Source: Paracoccus haematequi (GTDB lineage Bacteria > Pseudomonadota > Alphaproteobacteria > Rhodobacterales > Rhodobacteraceae). Taken from it: a stretch of DNA of 64,000 nt. The stretch is from assembly GCF_900631945.1 (NCBI RefSeq), contig NZ_UZWE01000029.1, forward strand, positions 186,001 to 250,000. The letters are read 5' to 3'. Numbering within the stretch: position 1 is the first letter of the stretch; every line of letters begins with the position of its first letter. Position numbers and translations under genes: made by a program. This document shows positions 45,764-54,131 of the stretch, one piece after another. Below the pieces are notes generated by a model. That model was given only the letters and a program-made list of their open reading frames with translations, ran no database searches and was not told the DNA's origin.

Positions 45764-47146
45764 ATGACTGGCCAAGCCATCTCGTTACTGGAAACGTTGC
45801 TGGGAAAGGCAGGGGTGCTGCGCGATGCGGCGGACTTGGTCCGCTATGCGGCGGATGCAGCGGGCCCTGGCGCAGACCGTCCCTTGGCGGTGCTGCGCCC
45901 CGCTTCGACCGAACAGACCGCAGAAGCCGTTGCCATCTGCGCGGCGGCGGGTCTTGCCATGGTGCCTCAGGGCGGCCGAACCGGATTGTCGGCGGGCGCG
46001 GTTCCCCCGGCGGGTTCGGTCGTGATCTCGGTCGAGCGGATGCGGGGGGTCGTTGCTCTGGACCGCGATGCCATGACGCTGACTGCCTGGGCCGGGACGC
46101 CCCTGCAACAGATCCAGGAAGAGGCCCAGAGGCAGGGGCTGGATTACCCTGTCGATATTGGCGCCCGCGGCACCGCCAGCATCGGCGGCACTGTGGCGAC
46201 CAATGCAGGGGGCATCCGCGTCCTGCGCCATGGCATGACACGCCGCCACGTGATCGGCCTGGAAGTCGTGCTGGCAGATGGCACGATCCTGTCGCGCATG
46301 GGTGGTCTGGCCAAGGACAACGCAGGCTACGATCTCTGCCAGCCCTTCATCGGCTCAGAGGGCACGCTTGGCATCATAACCAGGATCATGCTTCGGCTCT
46401 GCCCGCATGAACCTCTCTCGGCAGTGGCGCTGCTTATGGTGGAGGATCATGCGGCTGCGCTGGAATGCCTTGCACAGGCCCGTATCCGCTTCGGCGAACG
46501 GCTCAGCGCCTTTGAGGGCATGTGGCCGGACTACATGGATGCCATATGCCGGACCTGGCGTTTGGCAAGCGATCCGTTTCCCGGCCAGCGGGGTTTTTGC
46601 GTGCTTGTGGAACTGCGGGGACGCGATGCGGCGCAGCTGGACGGCTTCGACGATTGGCTGGGCGAATTGTTGGAACGCGGCCTGGTCCAGGACGGCATTC
46701 TTGCACGCTCACAAGAGGATGAGCGAAGGCTCTGGGCCTTGCGCGAAGCCGTGGGCGATGTCGATGCCCCCATGGGTCCGCATATCAGCTTTGATCTGTC
46801 GGTTTCGCTCTGCCATCTTGGCCGCTTCTGCGCGGCCTGCGATGCGGCGCTGATCCTCTTGCCCCAGGCGGGTCGGGTGATCAAGGTCGGCCACCTGAGG
46901 GACGGAAACGTGCACTTGCTGGTCGCCCATGACGGATCCGACAAGGCGGCAAGGCTGATTTCCGAAGCGGTCTATGATGTGGTCCGCGCCTACCGTGGCA
47001 GCGTCACGGCCGAGCACGGGGTCGGCCGGATCAAGCGCGACTGGCTGGCGGCCTGCCGCGATCCGGCGGAACTGGCGGTCATGCGGGCGATCAAGCGGGC
47101 GTTGGATCCACAAGGGCTGATGAACCCAGGAGCGGTGATCGACTGA
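45764..47146 (+). CDS. FAD-linked oxidase, D-2-hydroxyacid dehydrogenase type (GlcD/DLD family)
   Basis: A 460-residue VAO/PCMH-fold flavoprotein that oxidises a D-2-hydroxyacid such as D-lactate, glycolate or D-2-hydroxyglutarate. Family landmarks are VPQGGRTGLSAGAVP (FAD pyrophosphate site), the GTASIGGTVATNAGGIRVLRHGMTR segment (read in pieces), GSEGTLGIIT, and the C-terminal GHLRDGNVHL and TAEHGVGRIK motifs with metal/substrate histidines. RBS caggaac precedes the ATG at 45764. It could oxidise a hydroxyacid released by the ureide-like pathway to the 2-oxo acid used by the TPP enzyme. Convergent with the XRE-cupin gene. Confidence 0.88.
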   Translation: MTGQAISLLETLLGKAGVLRDAADLVRYAADAAGPGADRPLAVLRPASTEQTAEAVAICAAAGLAMVPQGGRTGLSAGAVPPAGSVVISVERMRGVVALDRDAMTLTAWAGTPLQQIQEEAQRQGLDYPVDIGARGTASIGGTVATNAGGIRVLRHGMTRRHVIGLEVVLADGTILSRMGGLAKDNAGYDLCQPFIGSEGTLGIITRIMLRLCPHEPLSAVALLMVEDHAAALECLAQARIRFGERLSAFEGMWPDYMDAICRTWRLASDPFPGQRGFCVLVELRGRDAAQLDGFDDWLGELLERGLVQDGILARSQEDERRLWALREAVGDVDAPMGPHISFDLSVSLCHLGRFCAACDAALILLPQAGRVIKVGHLRDGNVHLLVAHDGSDKAARLISEAVYDVVRAYRGSVTAEHGVGRIKRDWLAACRDPAELAVMRAIKRALDPQGLMNPGAVID

Positions 47147-47189
47147 CCGCGGCATGTCTTGCAGTTTGCGCCGCTGTTGCGAGCGCGAT

Positions 47190-47762
47190 CTAAAAACTGG
47201 GCGGCGTGCAGGCGCTGACGACCTCGCAGACAGAGGTTCCGGTGTTTCGGAACCGGTGGGGAAGCGAACTGCTGAAATAGTAACCATCCCCTGCGTTCAG
47301 GACATGAACCTCGTCGCCGATCGTCACCTCCAGCGTGCCGCTGATGACGATGCCGCATTCCTCTCCGGCGTGGGACAGGACATGCCGGCCGGAACTGGTG
47401 GACGGCTCGTAATATTCGTGCAGCATCTGAATGTTTCGTCCGGGGCGCTGTGCCGCAAGCAGAAGATATTTGATGCCCGGCGCACCGATGTTCACATGCT
47501 CGCCGCGGCGAAACACCCGGTCCTGATCCATGGTCAGTTCGAAGCTGAAGAACGTGGCAAGGTCCATGGGCACCCCATCCAGGATCCGCTTGAGAACGGA
47601 CACGGAAGGCTTCAGCGACATCGACTCGATCTGCGAGATGGTGCCGCTGCCGACACCCGCGCGTCGTGCAAGTTCGCGTTGCGACAGCCCTTTCGACTTT
47701 CGCACGATTCGCAGCCGCATCGCGACCAGCCGGTCTTCCTTGTCGTCGTGATCTCTGGCCAT
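47190..47762 (-). CDS. XRE-family regulator with C-terminal cupin (PuuR-like)
   Basis: A 190-residue two-domain regulator. The N-terminal Cro/C1-type HTH (residues about 12-70, with LSQRELARRAGVGSGTISQIE) is followed by a small cupin sensor domain from about residue 105 (HAGEECGIVISGTLEV, then AGDGYYFSSSLPHRF). Members repress amine or amino-acid catabolism genes and respond to the substrate. It is divergent from the Tpa-like aminotransferase 174 bp away and so is its likely regulator. The ATG at 47762 starts a normal-length family member. Confidence 0.9.
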   Translation of the reverse strand: MARDHDDKEDRLVAMRLRIVRKSKGLSQRELARRAGVGSGTISQIESMSLKPSVSVLKRILDGVPMDLATFFSFELTMDQDRVFRRGEHVNIGAPGIKYLLLAAQRPGRNIQMLHEYYEPSTSSGRHVLSHAGEECGIVISGTLEVTIGDEVHVLNAGDGYYFSSSLPHRFRNTGTSVCEVVSACTPPSF

Positions 47763-47823
47763 TGCTCTTGTGCTTCCTATCCGAAGCGGAGCTTGGGCGA
47801 TTACAGCAAAATCAACAACCTGG

Positions 47824-47835
47824 TTTATCCATAAA
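47824..47835. promoter_or_regulatory. small palindrome between XRE-cupin and aminotransferase genes
   Basis: TTTAT-CC-ATAAA is a perfect 5-bp-arm inverted repeat in the AT-richest part of the 174-bp divergent gap. It is a plausible binding site for the XRE-cupin protein or part of a promoter; nothing else supports it. Confidence 0.3.
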
Positions 47836-47936
47836 ATCACCGTTGCATGGGTGCTACAGCCTGGCGACAATCCGGCACATGCCGCCACAGTTCCGTCGTT
47901 CAGGTCTGCCTGCGCGACCCTTCAGGAGCCTTCCCG

Positions 47937-49316
47937 ATGTCCCTTGACCTGAACCAGAACGACCTTTCCCACGTTGTTGCCGCCGACCGTGCGCATGTCT
48001 GGCACCACCTGAGCCAGCACAAGCCCTATGAGACGGCCGATCCTCGGGTGTTCGTCGAGGGCAAGGGGATGCGGCTGTGGGACACGACCGGGCGGGAATA
48101 CCTGGACGGGGTGTCGGGCGGCGTGTGGACCGTCAACGTCGGCTACGGGCGCACCTCCATCGCCGATGCGATCCGCGACCAGTTGGTGAAGCTGAACTAC
48201 TACGCGGGCGCGGCGGGCAATGTCCCGGCGGCGCTGTTCGCCGAGAAGCTCATCCAGAAGATGCCGGGGATGGCCCGCGTCTATTACTCGAACTCGGGGT
48301 CCGAGGCCAATGAGAAGGCCTACAAGATGGTCCGCCAGATCGCCGCGCGCCAGCATGGCGGGCGGAAATGGAAGATCCTCTATCGCGACCGCGACTATCA
48401 CGGCACCACCATCGGCACGCTGGCGACATCCGGCCAGGACCAGCGGGCGGCGCAGTATGGTCCCTATCCCGACGGCTTCGTGCGGGTGCCGCATTGCCTG
48501 GAATACCGCGCGCAATGGGACGTTTCGAACTATGGCGAACGCGCGGCGGATGCCATCGAGGAGGCGATCCTGCGCGAAGGCCCCGACACCGTGGGCGCCA
48601 TCGTGCTGGAGCCGATCACCGCGGGCGGCGGCGTGATCGTGCCGCCCGAGGGCTATTGGCCGCGCGTTCAGGAGATCTGCCGCAGGCACGGCGTTCTTCT
48701 TATCGTCGACGAGGTGGTCTGCGGCCTGGGCCGCACCGGCACCTGGTTCGGCTACCAGCATTACGGGGTCCAGCCCGACATCGTGACCATGGCCAAGGGG
48801 GTGGCCTCGGGCTATGCGGCGATCAGCTGCACGGTCACGACCGAGGCGGTGTTCGAGATGTTCAAAGACGACGCGTCCGACCCGATGGGCTATTTCCGCG
48901 ACATCTCGACCTTCGGCGGCTGCACGGCGGGTCCGGTGGCGGCGCTGGAGAACATGCGCATCATCGAGGACGAGAGCCTGCTGGAAAACACCGTGGCGAT
49001 GGGAGACCGCGTGCTGGAAAACCTGCGCGCGCTGCAAGAGAAGCATCCGGCGATCGGCGATGTGCGCGGCAAGGGGCTGTTCTGCGGGGCCGAGCTTGTG
49101 GCCGACCGGGCCACGAAGGAGCCTCTGGACGAGAAGCGCGTCCAGGCGGTGGTGGCCGAGTGCCTGGCCCAGGGCGTGATCATCGGCGCCACCAACCGCA
49201 GCTTGCCGGGGCTGAACAACACCCTGTGCCTGTCCCCCGCCCTGATCGCCACCCAGGACGACATCGACCGCATCACCGACGCCATCGACAAGGCCCTGGC
49301 AAAGGTGGCGGGGTAG
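47937..49316 (+). CDS. tpa: class III aminotransferase, taurine-pyruvate type
   Basis: A 459-residue PLP enzyme closely resembling the taurine:pyruvate aminotransferases of marine and soil Rhodobacterales (N-terminal NDLSHVVAADRAHVWHHL pattern, then VSGGVWTVNVGYGR). The Schiff-base Lys is in TMAKGVASGY. YHGTTIGTLA, the VDEVVCGLGRTG segment with the PLP-pyridine Asp, and FGGCTAGPVA fit the family. It would move an amino group from taurine or another omega-amino compound to pyruvate. No tauABC, xsc or tauR lies beside it, so beta-alanine or polyamine-type substrates remain possible. RBS caggag precedes the ATG. Confidence 0.82.
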   Translation: MSLDLNQNDLSHVVAADRAHVWHHLSQHKPYETADPRVFVEGKGMRLWDTTGREYLDGVSGGVWTVNVGYGRTSIADAIRDQLVKLNYYAGAAGNVPAALFAEKLIQKMPGMARVYYSNSGSEANEKAYKMVRQIAARQHGGRKWKILYRDRDYHGTTIGTLATSGQDQRAAQYGPYPDGFVRVPHCLEYRAQWDVSNYGERAADAIEEAILREGPDTVGAIVLEPITAGGGVIVPPEGYWPRVQEICRRHGVLLIVDEVVCGLGRTGTWFGYQHYGVQPDIVTMAKGVASGYAAISCTVTTEAVFEMFKDDASDPMGYFRDISTFGGCTAGPVAALENMRIIEDESLLENTVAMGDRVLENLRALQEKHPAIGDVRGKGLFCGAELVADRATKEPLDEKRVQAVVAECLAQGVIIGATNRSLPGLNNTLCLSPALIATQDDIDRITDAIDKALAKVAG

Positions 49317-49320
49317 GGCC

Positions 49321-50271
49321 TCAGTAACCGCGACGGGGATCGACCATGCCGTCCAGGGGCTTTCCGGTCAGAAAGCGCCGCAAGTTCGCCACCGTCGCCA
49401 TGGCCGAGGTTTCGGCGCGGGTATGGCCTGCGACATGGGGGGTGATGGTGATGCCGGGATGATGCCAGAGCGGATCGCCGGGTGGCAGCGGCTCTGGATC
49501 GGTCACATCCAGGAACGCCGCCGAAAGCCGCCCTGCATCCAAGGCCCGCAGCAGGGCCGCCTGATCCAGATGGCCGCCCCGTCCGACCTGCACCAGACAG
49601 GCCGCAGGCGGAAGGGCGGCGAACAGGTCGTCGTTCAGGATGCCGCGCGTGTCTGGGGTAAGGGGCAGCAAGCAGACAAGAATGTCGGTCCGCGACAGGA
49701 AGGGGCGCAGCCCATCCGGCCCGTGATGGCACTCTACCCCCTCGATGTCCTTGGGCGAGCGGCTCCAGCCCGCGAGCTGGAAGCCGAAGGGATGCAGGGC
49801 GGCGAGCGAGGCCCGGCCCAGTTCGCCCAGGCCCATGATGCCGACGCGCCGCTGGTCGGGCCAGAGGATCTGCCGCGCCTGCCAGACCTCTTGCGCTTGC
49901 TGTCGGCGGTAGCCGTGCAGATCGCGATGCAAGGCAAGCACCGCCATCACCACATAGTCGCGAACCATCGCGGTGTTGCCAGGCTCGATCATGCGGACAA
50001 GGCGCGCCCCGGCTGGCAGCCTGCGGCTCAGAAGCTGGTCGATGCCGGCCCCGGTCGAGAAGATCAGATCAAGATGAGGCCAGCGCGCCGCGATATCGTC
50101 CGGGAATTCCCATGCCATCAGATAACGCACTTGCGCGGGATCCACGGCGCCGGGATCGGTCGCCAGCCGGATGCCTGGCAGGTGTTCGGCAAAGGCACGG
50201 GCGAAGGCCCTGGCTCGATCCGGGGTGGACAGCAGCAGGAAGACGGGCGCGGCGCTATCCGACGATGACAT
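49321..50271 (-). CDS. D-isomer-specific 2-hydroxyacid dehydrogenase (GhrA-like)
   Basis: A 316-residue NAD(P)-dependent enzyme reducing a 2-oxo acid (glyoxylate, hydroxypyruvate) or oxidising the hydroxyacid. It has the Rossmann motif GIMGLGELGRASL, an Arg that fits NADP preference in GWSRSPKD, the substrate-site Arg in VQVGRGGHLD, the Glu in DVTDPEPLPP and the catalytic His in TPHVAGHT. The ATG at 50271 overlaps the cupin gene end by 17 bp. It is the last gene of the large minus-strand importer operon and ends 4 bp from the Tpa-like gene. Confidence 0.88.
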   Translation of the reverse strand: MSSSDSAAPVFLLLSTPDRARAFARAFAEHLPGIRLATDPGAVDPAQVRYLMAWEFPDDIAARWPHLDLIFSTGAGIDQLLSRRLPAGARLVRMIEPGNTAMVRDYVVMAVLALHRDLHGYRRQQAQEVWQARQILWPDQRRVGIMGLGELGRASLAALHPFGFQLAGWSRSPKDIEGVECHHGPDGLRPFLSRTDILVCLLPLTPDTRGILNDDLFAALPPAACLVQVGRGGHLDQAALLRALDAGRLSAAFLDVTDPEPLPPGDPLWHHPGITITPHVAGHTRAETSAMATVANLRRFLTGKPLDGMVDPRRGY

Positions 50272-50623
50272 AGATCTTGCGCACGGTTTCAAGGGTCTTC
50301 CACACGCCCCTGAAGCCTGGCTTCATGATGAAGCTGTCGCCGCCCCGGAAGGTCACGGGGGCCTGGCCATCCTCGGTCAGTTCGATCCTGCCCGACAGGA
50401 TATGGCAGAATTCGAAGCTGTCGCCCTTGATCGATACCGTCTCGCCCGGCGTGGCTTCCCATATGCCGGTTCGGACAGGACCGTCGGTTGCCCCTTCGCG
50501 CGATCGATCCAAGGCCCAGGTCAGATAGGACGGATCGCCCGCGATCAGGCGGCCGGGCAACGCCTTGCTGCTTTCGGGCGGCGAGGCAGGATCGTGGTCG
50601 ATCTTTTTCAGACAGGTCATCAT
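50255..50623 (-). CDS. small cupin (Cupin_3/DUF861-like)
   Basis: A 122-residue single-cupin protein. The barrel motifs are present in the form FEFCHILSGRIELTEDG and GGDSFIMKPGFRGVW. This shape is the Cupin_3/DUF861 subgroup, related to ureidoglycolate/ureidoglycine enzymes and often found beside amine and amino-acid oxidases, where its function is not known. RBS aaggaaa precedes ATG ATG (50623/50620). It lies between the interrupted GMC gene and the hydroxyacid dehydrogenase in the same operon. Confidence 0.85.
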   Translation of the reverse strand: MMTCLKKIDHDPASPPESSKALPGRLIAGDPSYLTWALDRSREGATDGPVRTGIWEATPGETVSIKGDSFEFCHILSGRIELTEDGQAPVTFRGGDSFIMKPGFRGVWKTLETVRKIYVIVG

Positions 50624-50714
50624 GTTTCCTTCGCGGGCCCATGCGCCATTGGGCAAGGGCAATCTTGTGGGTGGCGATGGCCTGTCCATGACGGCCGCGC
50701 TCTCCCCTGGTGAT

Positions 50715-52424
50715 TCAGCATCGTTCAGACGGCATGTCCCCTGATCCTTCGGCCTGCCGCAGGGCGGATGCGATCATCGCCGCAATGCGTTCAGCGACCA
50801 TGATTGTCGGCAGGTTGGTATTGGCGCAAGGGATGGACGGCATGACCGAAGCATCGGCGATACTTAACCCGGTCACGCCGCGAACCGCGCCATCCGGTCC
50901 CGTGCCCGCCCAGAGATCGCCGCCCGCGCCCATTCGGCAGGTGCCCGAGGCGTGCCACGTCCCACCGACATTGGCCTGGACGAAGGCTTCCAGCGCCGCA
51001 TCGTCCGCCAGCAGCGCGCGCAGCGTCACGCCTTGCGTGACCAGGCCGTGGATCAGCGCCGCGCGCAGCGGACCCGCCGCATCCAGAGCCGCCGACAAGG
51101 TGCCGCGCTGGATCGCGTTCCAGCGTCCGGGCGCAGCCACGCGCGCCACGCGGGGCGTATAGCTGGTCGGAAAGACAGGCCCGCAATCCGAAAGGCGCGG
51201 GTCGGTCAGCGCGGCCGCGCCCATGCGCAGCGCCTGCTTGAGTCGGTCCAGATCGCGGCGATCGGACAGCATGGCGAAATCGATCCGGGGCGCGTCGTTC
51301 GGGTGGGTCAGTGTGACACGCCCGCGCGAATAGGATTTGTTGACCCAGAAGAAGATCGAACCGATCCGCCGGCCGACCGAATGCCAGCCCGACCGCGACA
51401 GGATCGATCCGTGCATGTCCCCCGCGGGGATTCCCGGCAGACCCGAGGACCACCGCCACACCCCCTGTTCATGATGCTCGTCTTCGTCGCGCACCCGCAG
51501 GGCGGGGGGCAGATAGGCACCGATGGCGATCGAGGGATGTTCCATCAGGTTCGCGCCGACGCCTGGAAGATCATGGACCGGCGCGATTCCGGCGGCGCGC
51601 AGGCCGCCGGCCGGCCCGATGCCCGACCGAAGCAGCATGGCGGGGCTGTGGATCGCGCCCATCGACAGGACCGTGCGCGCCGCCGCGATGCGCTGGACCG
51701 CACCGGACGGGCCCGCGATGTCCGCCCCCGTCACGCGCCGCCCGTCAAGGATCAGGCGCATCGCCTGATGGCCCGTCAGGATGCGAAGGTTCGGCCGTGC
51801 GCGGACGGCAGCCGTCAGCCAGGTCAGCGAAGTGGGCTGCCTTGTCCCCGCATCCGATTGACCGACCGCACTGGGAAAGGTGCCGTCCAGCCATTCGCCG
51901 TTCTGGTCGGCGCGGACCGGATGGCCTTGCCCGGCCAGCACCTCTCTTACCCGTGCGACGAAGGGCGACAGGGCGGCGGCGTCCGGCCGCCGGATCTTCA
52001 GCGGACCGTCCTTGCCATGCAGGGGACCGTCGAAATCGCGGTCTGTCTCGATCCGGCGGAACCAGGGCAGCACATCGTCCCAAGCCCAGCCCGCCGCCCC
52101 AAGCGCCGCCCATTCGTCGTAATCCGCAGGCGACCCCCGGTTCGACAGCAGCGCGTTGATCGCAGAGCCGCCGCCCAGGATGCGCGCCTGTTCATAACGG
52201 CGCGGGGGGCCTTCGCCGTATCGCGCCTGCAATCCCTGCTAGATGTTGCGCCCGTCCAGATAGGCGCGGCCCGGATAGCGCGAGGCGATCTCGGGCGGGA
52301 CATCGGGCAACAGGTCGCGACCTGCCTCGACCAGCGTGACGGTCAGGCCGGGCTGCTCGGAAAGCCGCGCGGCCATCACGCAGCCTGCGGATCCTCCGCC
52401 AAGGATCAGGATGTCGGTCTTCAT
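50715..52424 (-). pseudogene. GMC-family oxidoreductase interrupted by an in-frame stop
   Basis: A choline-dehydrogenase-like flavoenzyme gene of 570 codons. The first 61 codons (52424 to 52242) encode the FAD-binding start ILILGGGSAGCVMAARLSE. A TAG then follows at 52241-52239, and the same frame continues without a break as QGLQARYGEGPPRR, ARILGGGSAINALL and on to a normal GMC C-terminus with the active-site HASGTCRMG. A single base change would restore it (for example CAG to TAG), so this is a recent nonsense mutation, a readthrough stop, or a sequencing error. The start overlaps the upstream permease stop (ATGA). Confidence 0.85.
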
Positions 52425-53206
52425 TTGCGCGTCCGTGCGTTGGCGGCGACCAGCAGGACCAGGATGAAAGACACGCCGGTAAGCAAGGTCGAAATGGCGG
52501 CGATGGTCGGGTCGATCTCGTCCCGCAGGGCGGTGAACATGCGCTTGGTCAGGGTCTGGTTCTCGCCGCCCGAGATGAACAGCGCCACGATCGTCTCATC
52601 CAGCGCCGAGATGAAGGCGAACAACGTGCCGGTGACGACCGATGGCCGGATCTGCGGCAGAACAACCGTAAAGAACGCGCGCCAGCGGTTCATGCCAAGG
52701 CTGCGGGCAACCATTTCCTGTGTCGGGTCGAACTTTCGCAGGCCCACAAGAACCGAGGTGATGACATAGGGCATGCCCAGCATCACGTTCGCCAGCACAA
52801 GCCCGGTCATCGTGGCGATCAGTCCGACCTTGGCATAGACCAGAAAGACGCCGACGGCCGTTATCACCACCGGCACGACCAAGGGCAGCAGCAGCACGAC
52901 CTGCAGGCTGCGGACAAGCTTTGACTGGGACATGTTCAGGGCATAGGCGGCAGCGGTGCCGATCACCGTCGCGATCAACGACGCGGCCACGGCCACGATC
53001 AGGCTGGTGCGCGCGGCGGCCATCCATTCCGGGCTGCCCAGGAAGGCCTGATACCAGCGTAGCGACCAGCCGGGCGGCGGAAATGCCAGGAACCGGGCGC
53101 TGGAAAACGACATCGGAATGACGATCAGCACCGGGATGATCAGCCACAAAAGGGCGATCAGCACGAAGGCGCGGACGAGAAGGGGCGATCCGGTCTGGTT
53201 CTGCAT
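52421..53206 (-). CDS. ABC importer permease (PotC-like)
   Basis: A 261-residue inner-membrane permease with six hydrophobic helices. A long periplasmic loop with a FLAFPPPGWSLRWYQAFL-type segment follows helix 1, and the EAA-type coupling loop (TQEMVARSLGMNRWRAFFTVVLP) is near residues 163-186. It starts 3 bp after the PotB-like gene and overlaps the GMC gene. It forms an importer with the neighbouring PotB-like permease, receptor and the ATPase at 57277. Confidence 0.9.
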   Translation of the reverse strand: MQNQTGSPLLVRAFVLIALLWLIIPVLIVIPMSFSSARFLAFPPPGWSLRWYQAFLGSPEWMAAARTSLIVAVAASLIATVIGTAAAYALNMSQSKLVRSLQVVLLLPLVVPVVITAVGVFLVYAKVGLIATMTGLVLANVMLGMPYVITSVLVGLRKFDPTQEMVARSLGMNRWRAFFTVVLPQIRPSVVTGTLFAFISALDETIVALFISGGENQTLTKRMFTALRDEIDPTIAAISTLLTGVSFILVLLVAANARTRK

Positions 53207-53209
53207 GGC

Positions 53210-54070
53210 TTACTTCGTCCCCATGATGCGCTCGAACGGGATCAGCATGCTGGCCAGCCGGAAGATCGCGAAGACGACCAGCAGCAGCACGACCGAGATG
53301 GACGAGGCCGCGCCCCATTCGTTGTAAAGCTCGATGTTGCGGGACACGAGCATCGAGACCAGGAAGGTTCGCCCGCCCCCCAGCAGTTCGGGCGTGATAT
53401 AGAAGCCCAGGGTCAGCACGAAGACCAGCACCGATCCGGCAATCACGCCGGGCAACGACAGGGGCAGGTAGATGCTGCGGAACACCAGCCACCCGTTGCC
53501 GCCCAGGCTGGCGCCGGCGGTTTCCAGCTCGGCGGGGATCTTCTTCATGGCGGCGTAAAGGGGCAGGACCATGAACGGCAGCAGGATGTGCAATGTCGCC
53601 ATCGTGGTGCCGAATTCGTTGTTGACCAGCAGCAGCGGCCGGTCGATCAGCCCCAGGTCTTGCAGCGCGCTGTTCACGATGCCGCGCCGTTGCAGCAGGA
53701 TCAGCCAGGCATAGGCCCGCACCAGCACGCTGGTCCAGAAGGGCACCAGGACCATCCCCAGGATGATCGGGGGCCAGATGCCTTCGGATTTTGCCGCGAC
53801 ATAGGCGATTGGATAGCCGATCAACAGCGCGGCCAGAGTGACCACGAAGGCGATGCGGAAGGTCTGGATGAACGACGACAGATAGACGCTGTCCGTCAGG
53901 AAACGCTGATAATGCATCAGCGAGAAGCCGTCCGGTCCCTGGAAGGACTGCCAGCCCATCCAGATCAGCGGCGCGATCAGCAGCACGCCGACGACGGCCA
54001 GCGCCGGCGTCAGCAGCGCAAGGATCAGGCGGCGTTCGCGGCGCTCCTCGGGGGTCAGTGTGTGGGTCAT
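53210..54070 (-). CDS. ABC importer permease (PotB-like)
   Basis: A 286-residue permease with six helices. The coupling loop AELETAGASLGGNGWLVFRSIYLP lies near residues 188-212, and LGFYITPELLGG follows as in PotB proteins. The ATG at 54070 is used; one at 54112 would add 14 residues, and neither has a strong RBS. The gene starts 61 bp after the receptor gene ends. Confidence 0.88.
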   Translation of the reverse strand: MTHTLTPEERRERRLILALLTPALAVVGVLLIAPLIWMGWQSFQGPDGFSLMHYQRFLTDSVYLSSFIQTFRIAFVVTLAALLIGYPIAYVAAKSEGIWPPIILGMVLVPFWTSVLVRAYAWLILLQRRGIVNSALQDLGLIDRPLLLVNNEFGTTMATLHILLPFMVLPLYAAMKKIPAELETAGASLGGNGWLVFRSIYLPLSLPGVIAGSVLVFVLTLGFYITPELLGGGRTFLVSMLVSRNIELYNEWGAASSISVVLLLVVFAIFRLASMLIPFERIMGTK

Positions 54071-54131
54071 GGGTCCGTCGGCGGCTGGAACGGGGCGTCG
54101 GGGCCGCACCATCGCACGGCCCCCTGCGGCA

